A stretch of DNA of 64,000 nt from CBDDBX01 sp965225955. GTDB lineage: Bacteria; Acidobacteriota; Aminicenantia; UBA2199. The notes beneath the pieces were generated by a model, which saw nothing but the letters and a program-made list of their open reading frames with translations, had not been told where the DNA came from and ran no database searches. This document shows, piece after piece, positions 1 through 8,648 of the stretch; position 1 is the first letter of the stretch, and each line of letters begins with the position of its first letter. The DNA is taken from the NCBI GenBank assembly GCA_965225955.1, contig CBDDBX010000026.1, positions 104,451 to 168,450 on the forward strand, in the 5' to 3' direction. The translations under genes were made by a program, and so were the position numbers.

Positions 1-1
1 A

Positions 2-607
2 TACGCCTTCCAGGGGCTCGGAATCAAAGGGCTCAGAATACTTGAAAAGGCAGGAAGAGAAGCAGATCTTCCAATAGTAACCGAAGTTGTTGATCCCAGA
101 GATGTGCCCTGGGTATGCGAATATGCAGATATTCTGCAGATAGGAGCCAGAAATATGCAGAACTTCTCCCTCTTAAGAGAAGTTGGTAAAACAGGTAAAC
201 CGGTTCTTCTTAAAAGAGGCATGAATTCAACTCTTAATGAGTGGCTCAACTGCGCAGAGTATATTCTGGCTGAAGGAAACAGCGATATCATTCTCTGCGA
301 GAGAGGAATCAGAACTTTTGAAACATATACAAGAAACACTCTTGATCTTAGCATGGTACCGGCAATTAAAGAGTTAACAGATTTTCCGGTAATAGTTGAC
401 CCTTCCCATGGTACAGGTCGTCTTTCACTAATAAAACCTATGGCACTGGCTGCTGTTGCTGCCGGTGCTGATGGAGCAATAATTGAGGTTCACAACGACC
501 CTTCAAACGCACTTTGTGACGGGGATCAGTCAATGACACCGGAAATGTTTTCTACAACTGCAAAAGAAATGAAAGATTTATGGCACTTTTTGACCTCAGT
601 GAGCTAG
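2..607 (+). CDS. aroF: 3-deoxy-7-phosphoheptulonate (DAHP) synthase, C-terminal part
   Basis: First step of the shikimate pathway: condensation of phosphoenolpyruvate and erythrose 4-phosphate in the cytoplasm. The reading frame is open from base 2, so the gene starts upstream of the window; an internal GTG at 104 is not the real start. The visible protein carries the KDO8P-synthase-like motifs of type I-beta DAHP synthases: the TEVVDPRD strand, ADILQIGARNMQNF, KPVLLKRG, and the metal-site strands DPSHGTGR and AIIEVHNDP. The stop lies 9 bases before aroB, and the gene leads a shikimate operon. Whether an N-terminal regulatory ACT-like domain exists cannot be seen. Confidence 0.95.
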   Translation, partial: YAFQGLGIKGLRILEKAGREADLPIVTEVVDPRDVPWVCEYADILQIGARNMQNFSLLREVGKTGKPVLLKRGMNSTLNEWLNCAEYILAEGNSDIILCERGIRTFETYTRNTLDLSMVPAIKELTDFPVIVDPSHGTGRLSLIKPMALAAVAAGADGAIIEVHNDPSNALCDGDQSMTPEMFSTTAKEMKDLWHFLTSVS

Positions 608-616
608 AATATAAGT

Positions 617-1645
617 ATGAAGAATTTAGTATTAAAAACACCTTCAGGTGAATCTGTTATTACAACTTCCTGCAATCCGGAAAAAATAGGTAAAATTACA
701 GGTTCACCCGATACCTTTACAATAACTGACAGTAATGTTTATAAACACTACTCCCACTATCTGCAGGGTTCCAGTATTGCAGTAATTGAGCCTGGAGAAA
801 AGAATAAGACTCTGCAAACTGTAGAGAGGCTCTACACAGAACTTCTTAAAGCCGGAATTGACAGGTCATCCAGAATCGTTGGTGTTGGAGGCGGTATAGT
901 TACAGATATTACAGGCTATACAGCTTCTACCTTCATGAGAGGAGTTAAATTTGGTTTTATATCCACAACTCTTCTGGGTTGTATCGATGCATCTGTTGGC
1001 GGTAAAAACGGTGTAAACTTCAAAGGTTTTAAAAATATGATAGGGCAATTTGCCCAACCTGAATTTGTACACTGCGCAACAGGATGTTTTAAAACTCTTG
1101 AAGAAGCCGAACTTCATAACGGCTTTGCAGAAGCAATAAAACATGGTGCAATAGCATCAGCAGAATATCTCGATTTTATTGATCGGAATATAGAAAAAGC
1201 CCGACAGCTATCACCTGATATAGTTGCAGAGTTAATCCATAGATCTGTGTTAATAAAAGCATCTATTGTTGAAAAGGATGAAAAAGAGTCCGGCCTGAGA
1301 AAAATCCTCAACTTCGGCCATACAATTGGACATGCTATCGAAAAAATAAGATCTGTTCCTCACGGCACAGCAGTAGCAATGGGAATGGTTGCAGCAGCTG
1401 GTATTTCTGAAAGAACAGGTCTCCTCTCATCTGAGGATTTCTCATATATAAAAGATATTATATCCAGAGCCGGCTTACCAACTGATACAGATATTAAATC
1501 ACTACCTGACTTAACTGATGTATTATACAGAGATAAAAAAAAGAGTGGAGACAAAATAAGCTTCATTCTTCTTAAAAAACCTGGTGAACCAGTTATTCAG
1601 AGTATGAGCCTTAAAGAGATAAGGAGTATTATAAATGATCTGTAA
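617..1645 (+). CDS. aroB: 3-dehydroquinate synthase
   Basis: Converts DAHP to 3-dehydroquinate using NAD+ and a divalent metal, step two of the shikimate pathway. The 342-residue protein has the normal family length. Visible signatures are the glycine-rich NAD loop GVGGGIVTD (about residue 92), the substrate motif DASVGGKNG, and the metal ligands in AEAIKHG (about 170), FGHTIGHA and VPHG. No strong ribosome binding site precedes the ATG; translation probably follows from the DAHP synthase gene just upstream. The 3' end overlaps aroD by 11 bases. Confidence 0.96.
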   Translation: MKNLVLKTPSGESVITTSCNPEKIGKITGSPDTFTITDSNVYKHYSHYLQGSSIAVIEPGEKNKTLQTVERLYTELLKAGIDRSSRIVGVGGGIVTDITGYTASTFMRGVKFGFISTTLLGCIDASVGGKNGVNFKGFKNMIGQFAQPEFVHCATGCFKTLEEAELHNGFAEAIKHGAIASAEYLDFIDRNIEKARQLSPDIVAELIHRSVLIKASIVEKDEKESGLRKILNFGHTIGHAIEKIRSVPHGTAVAMGMVAAAGISERTGLLSSEDFSYIKDIISRAGLPTDTDIKSLPDLTDVLYRDKKKSGDKISFILLKKPGEPVIQSMSLKEIRSIINDL

Positions 1646-2285
1646 CTCAATTTCCTCCGGCACTGCCGCACAGATAACCAGTCTGGCTTCAGATTCCAGC
1701 TTTACAGAAATCAGACTTGACAGCCTCTCTTTATCAGCAGTAGAGATAGCAGATATTTTTACTACAGGCTCAAACCTGATTGCCACCTTCAGAGGTGAAA
1801 ATTTCACGACTCCCGGAAGGATTAATTCTCTTAAAACAGCAATAAGATCTGGTGCTGCTTTTGTAGACATAGAAACAGAAGCTCCAGAACATTACATAAA
1901 AGATCTTATTAATGTTGCCGGAGAGCATGACTGTCGTGTAATAATTTCCTACCATAACTACTCAGGAACACCTCAGAGGGAAGATCTGCAGGAAATTGCT
2001 GAAAGATGTCTGAATCAGGGAGGAGATATTGCTAAAATAGCTGTTACTGCAGAAACAGTGAAAGATACGGTTAATCTTATCAGCCTCTACCCTTTTATAA
2101 AACAGCCAGGAGATCTTATTGCAATTGCAATGGGCGAAATGGGACGTATATCCAGAATAGCTGCGCCCTATCTTGGAGCTCCCTTTACATTTACTGTTCC
2201 CAGAGATTATCCTCTGACAGCCCCTGGACAGTTATATACAGATCAAATGGAGGAAATTGCGGAGATACTCAGATGCCGGAAGTAA
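1635..2285 (+). CDS. aroD: type I 3-dehydroquinate dehydratase
   Basis: Dehydrates 3-dehydroquinate to 3-dehydroshikimate through a Schiff base. At 216 residues it is a compact type I enzyme. The catalytic pair is visible: His107 in ISYHNYSGTP and the Schiff-base lysine Lys134 in IAKIAVTAE. The N-terminal EIRLD strand and the GEMGRISR and AAPYLGAPFTF motifs are also typical. It overlaps aroB by 11 bases and the following aroE-aroK gene by 13 bases, so it is part of a translationally coupled operon. Confidence 0.95.
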   Translation: MICNSISSGTAAQITSLASDSSFTEIRLDSLSLSAVEIADIFTTGSNLIATFRGENFTTPGRINSLKTAIRSGAAFVDIETEAPEHYIKDLINVAGEHDCRVIISYHNYSGTPQREDLQEIAERCLNQGGDIAKIAVTAETVKDTVNLISLYPFIKQPGDLIAIAMGEMGRISRIAAPYLGAPFTFTVPRDYPLTAPGQLYTDQMEEIAEILRCRK

Positions 2286-3586
2286 AAATCTTTGGAGTAG
2301 CAGGAAATCCTGTTCTACACAGCCGCAGTCCCGAGCTTTTCAGAGCAGCCTACCCAGATAGTTCACATATCTACCTGAGAGTAGCTGCAGCAAACAGGGA
2401 TGATTTGCTGACAATTGCTGAAGAAACAGGAATTGCAGCGCTTAATATAACAGCTCCTTTTAAAGAAGATATAGCACAGATTAAAAACATAGATTTGTCA
2501 CCTGAGAGTAGAACCACCGGAGCAGTAAACAGCCTGAAACTGAATCTCCCTGAGATGGAAGGCCACAATACTGACTGCTTCGGAGTAGTAGAATCTCTGG
2601 AAAAAGCAGAGCTTTCTCTGACCAATCTTAAAGTTGCGGTACTTGGAGCAGGTGGTGCTGCCAGATCAGCAGTTTATGGCCTTACTAAACAGGGAGCCCA
2701 CGTAACAGTTATAAATCGAACAGTTTCCAAAGCCGTAAAACTTGCGAAAGACCTTAAATGCAGCTTCTCCCCCACCACTTCAGCTTCTGAAATAGTAAAG
2801 AACTGTGGCTTTATTATATCAACACTTCCTGCAGAAACCGTACCGGACTATATTAAAGAAAGCATAACAGAACTTACAAGCCGGAGAACTCCTTTTTTTG
2901 ATGCTGTATACAACAGAAAATCTGCAATTGCAGAAATTCTGGAAAAAGCAGGAGGCGTAACTATTTCAGGTCTTAACTGGCTTCTTAATCAGGGAATTGA
3001 AAGTTACAGATTTTTCACCGGAGTAGAGCCGGATATCAACTCTATGAAACAGATTCTCATATCCCCATTCCAGCAAATGCCGGAGAGAATAGCTCTCACA
3101 GGCTTTATGGGAGCAGGTAAAACTACCATCGGTAAACTTCTTGCCCATAAAAAAGAGTGGGATTTTATAGATATTGACGAAGAGATCGAAAAGAGAACCC
3201 AATTATCAATTAAAGAGATTTTCAATCAGAAAGGAGAGACCTTTTTCAGGAACCTTGAATCTGAAACTTTCAGAGAACTCAGTAGTAGAAAACAGATAGT
3301 GGTTTCCTGTGGAGGCGGTGTAATAAACAGAGAAGAAAACCGCAGGCTTCTGAAAGAAGAGTTCATAAACGTATGGATCTATACATCACTCCCGCTGACA
3401 TTCAGCAGAGGTATTGGTAACAGCCGCCCGCTTCTCTCCTGCCCTTCACCGGAGCTTGAAGCAGCAAGACTTCTTAAAGAGAGAATCCCTCTGTATGCAG
3501 ATGCTGCAGATCTTCTTATATCAGGTAACAGAAATCCCCGGGAAATAGTGGAGAGAATAGATGAAGAAACAGATAGAGTCATCTGA
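2273..3586 (+). CDS. aroE: bifunctional shikimate dehydrogenase / shikimate kinase (AroE-AroK fusion)
   Basis: One 437-residue polypeptide for two successive steps. Residues about 1-265 are an NADP-dependent shikimate dehydrogenase: the substrate motif SRSPELF, NITAPFK with the catalytic lysine, HNTDCFG with the catalytic aspartate, and the dinucleotide loop LGAGGAARSA. Residues about 270-437 are shikimate kinase, with Walker A GFMGAGKT at 277-284, the DIDEEIE metal strand, FRNLESE and the GGG loop CGGGVI. The junction is in frame with no internal stop. A fusion of AroE and AroK is unusual; neighbouring steps are separate genes. It overlaps aroA by 26 bases. Confidence 0.93.
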   Translation: MPEVKIFGVAGNPVLHSRSPELFRAAYPDSSHIYLRVAAANRDDLLTIAEETGIAALNITAPFKEDIAQIKNIDLSPESRTTGAVNSLKLNLPEMEGHNTDCFGVVESLEKAELSLTNLKVAVLGAGGAARSAVYGLTKQGAHVTVINRTVSKAVKLAKDLKCSFSPTTSASEIVKNCGFIISTLPAETVPDYIKESITELTSRRTPFFDAVYNRKSAIAEILEKAGGVTISGLNWLLNQGIESYRFFTGVEPDINSMKQILISPFQQMPERIALTGFMGAGKTTIGKLLAHKKEWDFIDIDEEIEKRTQLSIKEIFNQKGETFFRNLESETFRELSSRKQIVVSCGGGVINREENRRLLKEEFINVWIYTSLPLTFSRGIGNSRPLLSCPSPELEAARLLKERIPLYADAADLLISGNRNPREIVERIDEETDRVI

Positions 3587-4817
3587 GATTTATGGTACTC
3601 TGAAAGTACCAGCTTCAAAAAGCTATATGCAGAGAGCAGTAGCTGCGGCACTTCTTGCAGATGGGAAAACCAGAATATACAATCCCTCATTCTGCAAAGA
3701 TGCCGTTGCAGCAATGAATCTTGCTGCTGATCTTGGAGCAGTTGTAGAAAAGCATGAGCACTGGATAGATATAAAAGGTGGTTTTCCGTCAACTATATCC
3801 AGTGAAACCAGTGTAAATATAAATGAATCAGGTCTCGGCATAAGACTGTTCACACCAATAGCAGCTCTCAGCACATATCCCGTAACCATTAATGCCAGAG
3901 GCTCATTACTTAAGAGGCCACTCCATATGATGCAGTCTCCCCTTGAATCTCTTGGAGCACACTTCAGCTCATCAGCAGGATTTCCACCTGTTACAGTAAG
4001 AGGCCCTCTTATGCCTGGTACTGTGAGAGTGGATGGTTCCCTGAGTTCACAGTTCATAACCGGCCTTTTAACAGCTCTGAGTGCTGCTGAGGGCAACTCT
4101 GTTATAGAAGTAGATAATCTCTCAAGTAAACCTTATATAGATATGACATTGTCAACCCTTAAGAATTTCGGAATAGATGTAGAAACCGCAGATTACAGCA
4201 AATTTTATATAAATGGTCCTCAGACACCAGCAGGATGCAGTTATACAGTTGAAAGTGACTGGAGCTGCGCAGCTGCACTTCTTACAGCCGGAGCCATAGG
4301 AGGATCTGTAACAATAGAAAACCTTAGTACCCATTCTGTTCAGGCAGACAGAGCAATACTGGATGCCTTTGAATCAGCAGGAGCAGCAATAAGTAGTTCA
4401 GAAAACAGTGTTACAGTTACAAAAAGAGATCTCAACTCATTCTCTTTTGATGCTACAGATTGTCCGGATCTGTTTCCTCCTCTGGTTGCTCTTGCAGCAA
4501 ACTGCAAAGGAGTTACAGAAATTAAAGGGGCAGACAGATTAACTCATAAAGAGAGTAACAGAAGCCTGGCTCTTAAAGAGACCTTTGGCACTCTGGGTAT
4601 AAGAGTAGAACTCAAAGGAGATACAATGCTGATAGAAGGTGGAAATATATCAGGGGGTCAGGTGGACTCATTTAATGATCACAGAATAGCAATGGCTGCT
4701 GCTCTGGCAGGTATTAATGCAGAGAAGACGGTAATAATAGAAAGATGGGAAGCTGTTGAGAAATCCTGGCCGGATTTCTTTAAAGATTTTGCAGCAACCG
4801 GAGGTAAAGTCGTATGA
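3561..4817 (+). CDS. aroA: 3-phosphoshikimate 1-carboxyvinyltransferase (EPSP synthase)
   Basis: Transfers the enolpyruvyl group of PEP to shikimate 3-phosphate. The 418-residue length is normal. Visible are the N-terminal substrate loop PASKSYMQRA (K20, S21, R25), the central SLSSQFITGLL helix, KESNRS and the C-terminal DHRIAMAAA around residue 373. The start lies 26 bases inside the preceding aroE-aroK gene, behind a purine-rich GGAGAG, and the end shares ATGA with aroC. Whether it is a glyphosate-sensitive class I or a class II enzyme is not clear from the sequence. Confidence 0.95.
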   Translation: MKKQIESSEIYGTLKVPASKSYMQRAVAAALLADGKTRIYNPSFCKDAVAAMNLAADLGAVVEKHEHWIDIKGGFPSTISSETSVNINESGLGIRLFTPIAALSTYPVTINARGSLLKRPLHMMQSPLESLGAHFSSSAGFPPVTVRGPLMPGTVRVDGSLSSQFITGLLTALSAAEGNSVIEVDNLSSKPYIDMTLSTLKNFGIDVETADYSKFYINGPQTPAGCSYTVESDWSCAAALLTAGAIGGSVTIENLSTHSVQADRAILDAFESAGAAISSSENSVTVTKRDLNSFSFDATDCPDLFPPLVALAANCKGVTEIKGADRLTHKESNRSLALKETFGTLGIRVELKGDTMLIEGGNISGGQVDSFNDHRIAMAAALAGINAEKTVIIERWEAVEKSWPDFFKDFAATGGKVV

Positions 4818-5806
4818 ATAGTTTTGGAACAGTTTTCAGAGTAAGTCTTGCTGGTGAGTCCCACGGCTCAACTGTAAGCGTAATGATAGACGGGACTCCT
4901 CCCGGAATAGATATTACAGAAGATGAAATCATTGAAGCCCTTAAAAGAAGAAAAAGCGGTAGAAAAGGCACAACCCCCAGAATAGAGGCAGATATACCGG
5001 AAATCCTGACAGGTACACTAAATGGAAAAACCACAGGAGCCCCTCTGCTTATAACTTTCAGAAACACAAACACCCGCAGCCGTGACTACTCATTACTTAA
5101 GAAACAACCCCGCCCCGGACATGCAGACTTTACTGCGATGAAAAAGTTTAACGGTTTTAACGACCACAGAGGTGGAGGACATTTTTCGGGGCGCCTTACT
5201 CTGGGGCTTGTAGCTGCCGGAGTGATTGCAGGGAAAATTATAGATCCTGTTACCCCCGTAGCAACTCTGATTGAAGCTGGAGGTTCAGATAACATAGACA
5301 AAGCTGTTGAAGAGGCAATAGACAGGTGTGACTCTATTGGAGGAGTTGTAGAGTGTGTGGTAAATAGCGTCCCTGCATCTCTGGGAGAGCCTTTCTTTAA
5401 CTCCGTTGAAGCACTTATCAGCCATGCTGTTTTCTCAATTCCCGGAATAAGGGGAATCGAATTTGGATCAGGTTTTAAATCTGCAACAATGTACGGCAGT
5501 TGCCATAACGACGATATCATCAGCTGTAACGGTACAACTGCAACCAATAACTCCGGCGGTATTAATGGCGGCATTACAAACGGCAATAATATTGTGTACA
5601 GAATTGCTGTAAAGCCCACATCAAGTATTGGACTCTCTCAGAACACAATAAACCTTTCTACAGGTAAACTGGAAGAACTGCTCATTCCCGGAAGGCACGA
5701 CTGCTGTTTTGCACTCAGAGTCCCTCCGGTGGTAGAAGCTGTTACCTCAATAGTACTGGCTGATCTTAAACTGATTAATCAGAAAAACAGACTGGAACAA
5801 CAATAA
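4814..5806 (+). CDS. aroC: chorismate synthase
   Basis: Makes chorismate from EPSP with reduced FMN, the last common step to aromatic amino acids. At 330 residues it is slightly shorter than most homologues. The signatures are clear: GESHG with IDGTPPGI at the N-terminus, RPGHAD, the FNDHRGGGHFSGR motif, NNSGGINGGITNG and the C-terminal GRHDCCFALRVPPVVEA. The start overlaps the aroA stop as ATGA. The stop is immediately adjacent to the convergent stop of the small minus-strand gene, with no obvious terminator hairpin between them. Confidence 0.95.
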   Translation: MNSFGTVFRVSLAGESHGSTVSVMIDGTPPGIDITEDEIIEALKRRKSGRKGTTPRIEADIPEILTGTLNGKTTGAPLLITFRNTNTRSRDYSLLKKQPRPGHADFTAMKKFNGFNDHRGGGHFSGRLTLGLVAAGVIAGKIIDPVTPVATLIEAGGSDNIDKAVEEAIDRCDSIGGVVECVVNSVPASLGEPFFNSVEALISHAVFSIPGIRGIEFGSGFKSATMYGSCHNDDIISCNGTTATNNSGGINGGITNGNNIVYRIAVKPTSSIGLSQNTINLSTGKLEELLIPGRHDCCFALRVPPVVEAVTSIVLADLKLINQKNRLEQQ

Positions 5807-6118
5807 TCAGTTATAGTCAGAGATAACCTTATCAATATACCGGGTTATTCTGGAGAAATCCGGGATAACCTTTGAAACAGAAGTATCTCTTCTCTCATGC
5901 TTTCTGAGAAAATGGTTTAGGGAGTTCAACTTAATTTTGCACTCCTCAAGCCCTTTCAGATCTGTTACACAATCCATACTACTCAGTCTTTCTGCAATAC
6001 TCTGCAGAGAATTACACTGAACCATTAATTCACTTCTTCTTCCGGGATCGTTCTCTTTGCAGCTCAATCCCACTAAATAATTACACAATTCCTCAATAGA
6101 AGCTGTAAACTCCTTCAC
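5807..6118 (-). CDS. hypothetical protein, 103 residues
   Basis: No family recognised. The predicted protein is largely helical and charged, with five cysteines scattered rather than paired as a zinc site. No signal peptide or membrane segment is visible. It starts with GTG at 6118, preceded at good spacing by GAGGAAAG, which is the main support for a real gene. It ends exactly against aroC in tail-to-tail orientation. A small helical-bundle or four-helix regulatory protein is possible, but that is a guess. Confidence 0.6.
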   Translation of the reverse strand: MKEFTASIEELCNYLVGLSCKENDPGRRSELMVQCNSLQSIAERLSSMDCVTDLKGLEECKIKLNSLNHFLRKHERRDTSVSKVIPDFSRITRYIDKVISDYN

Positions 6119-6289
6119 GTTACTTTCCTCAATTAATAATATTCCTTTTTTTTATTTAATAATAATATTCCAGATACAAAACAATCATTAATTCTAAGGA
6201 AAAAAAAACTGGTTTTCAACAGATAATTAATTATAGATTAATATAACACGAAGTAGTTCTTCAATAGGTATGATTAAAGATCTCAAGCC

Positions 6290-6313
6290 AGACGCAATGA
6301 TGCGTCTCTACAA
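6290..6313. repeat. short palindrome of dispersed-repeat type
   Basis: AGACGCA and TGCGTCT form a perfect 7-bp stem around a 4-base loop, followed by CTACAA. Read on the minus strand it is TTGTAGAGACGC, similar in design to the TTGTAGGGGC palindromes at 45151 and 62901 in this window. Palindromes of this kind are scattered between genes in many bacterial genomes. It lies in the 630-bp non-coding spacer 6119-6751. Confidence 0.45.
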
Positions 6314-6362
6314 ACGGCAATTAAACATAAAATGTCCGTATCCACAAGTGTCGGTCTGTGTT

Positions 6363-6535
6363 GGCCTAAATACCACTAGCTTAAGCATTTAGAGAGCAAC
6401 ATTCTCATCTGGAACGGGCTTTTGAGGCCGTTGAGTTTCCGAAGGACCGGAAACAGGCCGAGAGCCCTTTTTCAGAGATGGACCTCTGAAAAATAAAGTG
6501 GAAGATGTAGTGTTGCTTCTACTGGTGTTTTGGCC
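6363..6535 (+). ncRNA. candidate structured RNA (three-way junction)
   Basis: No open reading frame covers this part of the 6119-6751 spacer. The sequence folds on paper into a closing stem of 13 positions (6363-6375 with 6523-6535, one mismatch, one G-U) and a second helix (6395-6403 and 6406-6410 with 6503-6507 and 6509-6517). Two arms branch from it. Arm one is nested: 6416-6420 with 6463-6467, 6426-6429 with 6456-6459, and 6435-6440 with 6449-6454. Arm two is a perfect 10-bp hairpin, 6468-6477 with 6484-6493. The G-U pairs fit the plus strand. I do not recognise it as 6S, SRP, RNase P or tmRNA, and no clear promoter or terminator was found. Confidence 0.5.
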
Positions 6536-6713
6536 TTAAACTAGCGCCATTCGTGAGAGTCCGTGTCTGCCCCAGAGTTAAACATAATTTATTAAAGATA
6601 CACTTGTGCATGTCTTTGTTTGTCTCTGTTTGTCACTGCTCTTTGTGTGACTTAATAACAGACTCACTGCCTTTCTGTCTCCTTAAACCAGATCCTTTGT
6701 GTCCCTCTCAATA

Positions 6714-6742
6714 TTGACACCATCGGCTTTATCTAATAGAAT
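6714..6742 (+). promoter_or_regulatory. sigma-70 promoter of lepB, very close to the ATG
   Basis: TTGACA at 6714-6719, a 17-base spacer and TAGAAT at 6737-6742. Only nine bases separate the -10 box from the ATG at 6752, and no ribosome binding site is present, so the transcript is expected to be leaderless or nearly so. Confidence 0.7.
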
Positions 6743-6751
6743 CTCCTTCTT

Positions 6752-7282
6752 ATGAGTTTACCCGGCCTTCCCTTTATAAAAAGAAAGCAGAGATATATTC
6801 TGCTTAATATTGTTATCGCTGCACTTCTGTCTCTGTTTCTTGTTAAGAATGTTGTTTCAGGATGCAGAATAGAGGGAAATTCCATGTGTCCGACTCTGAG
6901 TTCAGGAGACAAACTTCTTATATCCCATATTAACAGTGAGCCTGAACAGATAGAAAGGTTTGATATAGTAGTATTTAAAAGAACTGGCAACTCAACCCTT
7001 GTTAAAAGAGTAATTGCACTTCCCGGGGAAACCCTGAAACTGAAATCCGGCTCCATTCTGATAAATAACAGACCTGTAACTCCCCCTCCCTTTCTTAAAG
7101 GAAATCTTCTGTCTGAACAGCAGCAGGAGATCAGAATTCCTGAAGGGAGTTTTTTTCTGATGGGAGATAACAGAAGATATAGTTTTGATTCAAGAAATTT
7201 CGGGCCTGTTCACCACTCATCAATAATAGGCAAAGCTCTTATGAGATACTGGCCTCCCCACAAGATAGGATCTGTAAAATGA
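6752..7282 (+). CDS. lepB: signal peptidase I
   Basis: Membrane-anchored serine protease that removes signal peptides from exported proteins. The 176-residue protein has one N-terminal membrane segment (about 16-34) and then the catalytic serine Ser44 in GNSMCPTL, the general base Lys85 in LVKRVIALPGE, and box E GDNRRYSFDSRNFGPV at about 138-153. The short length fits single-anchor type I signal peptidases. It overlaps the potassium transporter gene by ATGA, so the two are probably co-transcribed from the promoter just upstream. No Shine-Dalgarno sequence precedes the start. Confidence 0.93.
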   Translation: MSLPGLPFIKRKQRYILLNIVIAALLSLFLVKNVVSGCRIEGNSMCPTLSSGDKLLISHINSEPEQIERFDIVVFKRTGNSTLVKRVIALPGETLKLKSGSILINNRPVTPPPFLKGNLLSEQQQEIRIPEGSFFLMGDNRRYSFDSRNFGPVHHSSIIGKALMRYWPPHKIGSVK

Positions 7283-8595
7283 AAAAACCTGTATTAATAA
7301 TTATAGTCTCTTTTTTAACTGCACTTCTTACTGGTGCTCTTCTTCTTATGCTTCCGGCAGCTACTGTAAATGGGGATCTTAAGTTCTGCGATGCACTATT
7401 TACTTCAGCATCTGCAATAACTGTAACCGGACTTATAGTTGTAGATACAGCAACAGTTTTTACCAGTTTTGGCCATACTATTATATTAATGCTTCTCCAG
7501 TTTGGAGGTCTTGGTTTTATGACCTTCTCAACACTTCTGATACTTCTGATTGGTAAATCCATATCCCTGACTGACAAGATGATTATTGAGAATGATTTTA
7601 CTTCTGGTAACTACAGAAATATAAAACAGGTAATAAAGAAAGTCTTCCTTCTGACTCTTATGTGTGAACTAACCGGGGCTCTGCTACTCTATTTTCAGTT
7701 CTCAAATCTGTCGGGAGGCAAGAGAGTTTTTGCTGCTCTTTTTCACTCTGTATCAGCCTTCTGTAATGCAGGATTTTCAACCTTCTCAAATAGTCTGGAA
7801 AATTATACTACTGACCCGGGTGTAAATCTTACAATATCTTTTCTTATTATCCTTGGAGGTCTCGGCTTTCTTGTAATGAACGAGCTTTATCTCCTTGCTT
7901 CAAGAGAGATTAAATCAGTAAAGAAATTATCTCTCCATACCAGAATGGTTGTTCTTACAAGTGCAGTTCTTATTGCTGCGGGTTTTGTTCTGATATTCAT
8001 TAAAGAAGTTACAGACAGTTCCAATACACTATCTGTATCAACGAATGCTCTGGTAGCTTTTTTCCAGTCTGTATCTGCAAGAACAGCCGGCTTTAATACA
8101 ATTGATCTGAACCTCCTGTCCGGGGCTTCAATCTTTGTAATCATTATACTGATGTTTATTGGTTCCTCTCCCGGTTCAACCGGTGGTGGTGTTAAAACAA
8201 CCTCAGTGGGTATGGTACTTGCTTATTTCAGATCCAGGCTTACTGGTAAAGACAGCGTTAATATTTTTTACAGAAATGTGCCTTCAAAAACTGTTGAAAA
8301 AGCTTTTCTTGTAATAATTCTGTCCTTTCTGTTCGTATCCATAGCATTCTGGCTCCTTCTCTTCTTCGAAGAGACCCTTGAACCAATGGCACTTCTATTT
8401 GAAACTTTCTCGGCTTTTGGAACAGTGGGACTGAGTCTTGGAATAACTGCCAAGCTTTCAACTGCATCCAAAATAGTCATGATATTTGCAATGTTCATAG
8501 GAAGAGTTGGACCATTGACAATTCTTATAGCTATGAGTAAAAGAGAATCTGCAGCCGTATTGCACTACCCTGAAGAAAACATAATGATCGGCTGA
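7279..8595 (+). CDS. ktrB: potassium uptake transporter, membrane subunit (TrkH/KtrB family)
   Basis: Cation channel-like subunit of a K+ uptake system in the inner membrane. The 438-residue protein is very hydrophobic and shows the four pore-loop repeats of the family: SASAITVTGL, SVSAFCNAGFS, SVSARTAGFNT and TFSAFGTVGLS, each with the central glycine of the selectivity filter. SPGSTGGGVKT is the usual conserved loop. The length matches KtrB better than the longer TrkH. It is coupled to lepB and followed 53 bases later by its likely regulatory partner. Confidence 0.93.
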   Translation: MKKPVLIIIVSFLTALLTGALLLMLPAATVNGDLKFCDALFTSASAITVTGLIVVDTATVFTSFGHTIILMLLQFGGLGFMTFSTLLILLIGKSISLTDKMIIENDFTSGNYRNIKQVIKKVFLLTLMCELTGALLLYFQFSNLSGGKRVFAALFHSVSAFCNAGFSTFSNSLENYTTDPGVNLTISFLIILGGLGFLVMNELYLLASREIKSVKKLSLHTRMVVLTSAVLIAAGFVLIFIKEVTDSSNTLSVSTNALVAFFQSVSARTAGFNTIDLNLLSGASIFVIIILMFIGSSPGSTGGGVKTTSVGMVLAYFRSRLTGKDSVNIFYRNVPSKTVEKAFLVIILSFLFVSIAFWLLLFFEETLEPMALLFETFSAFGTVGLSLGITAKLSTASKIVMIFAMFIGRVGPLTILIAMSKRESAAVLHYPEENIMIG

Positions 8596-8648
8596 TTTAT
8601 TTTTACCGTAAATTCTGTTAAAATGACCCTTAATCCCCAGGAGAAATA

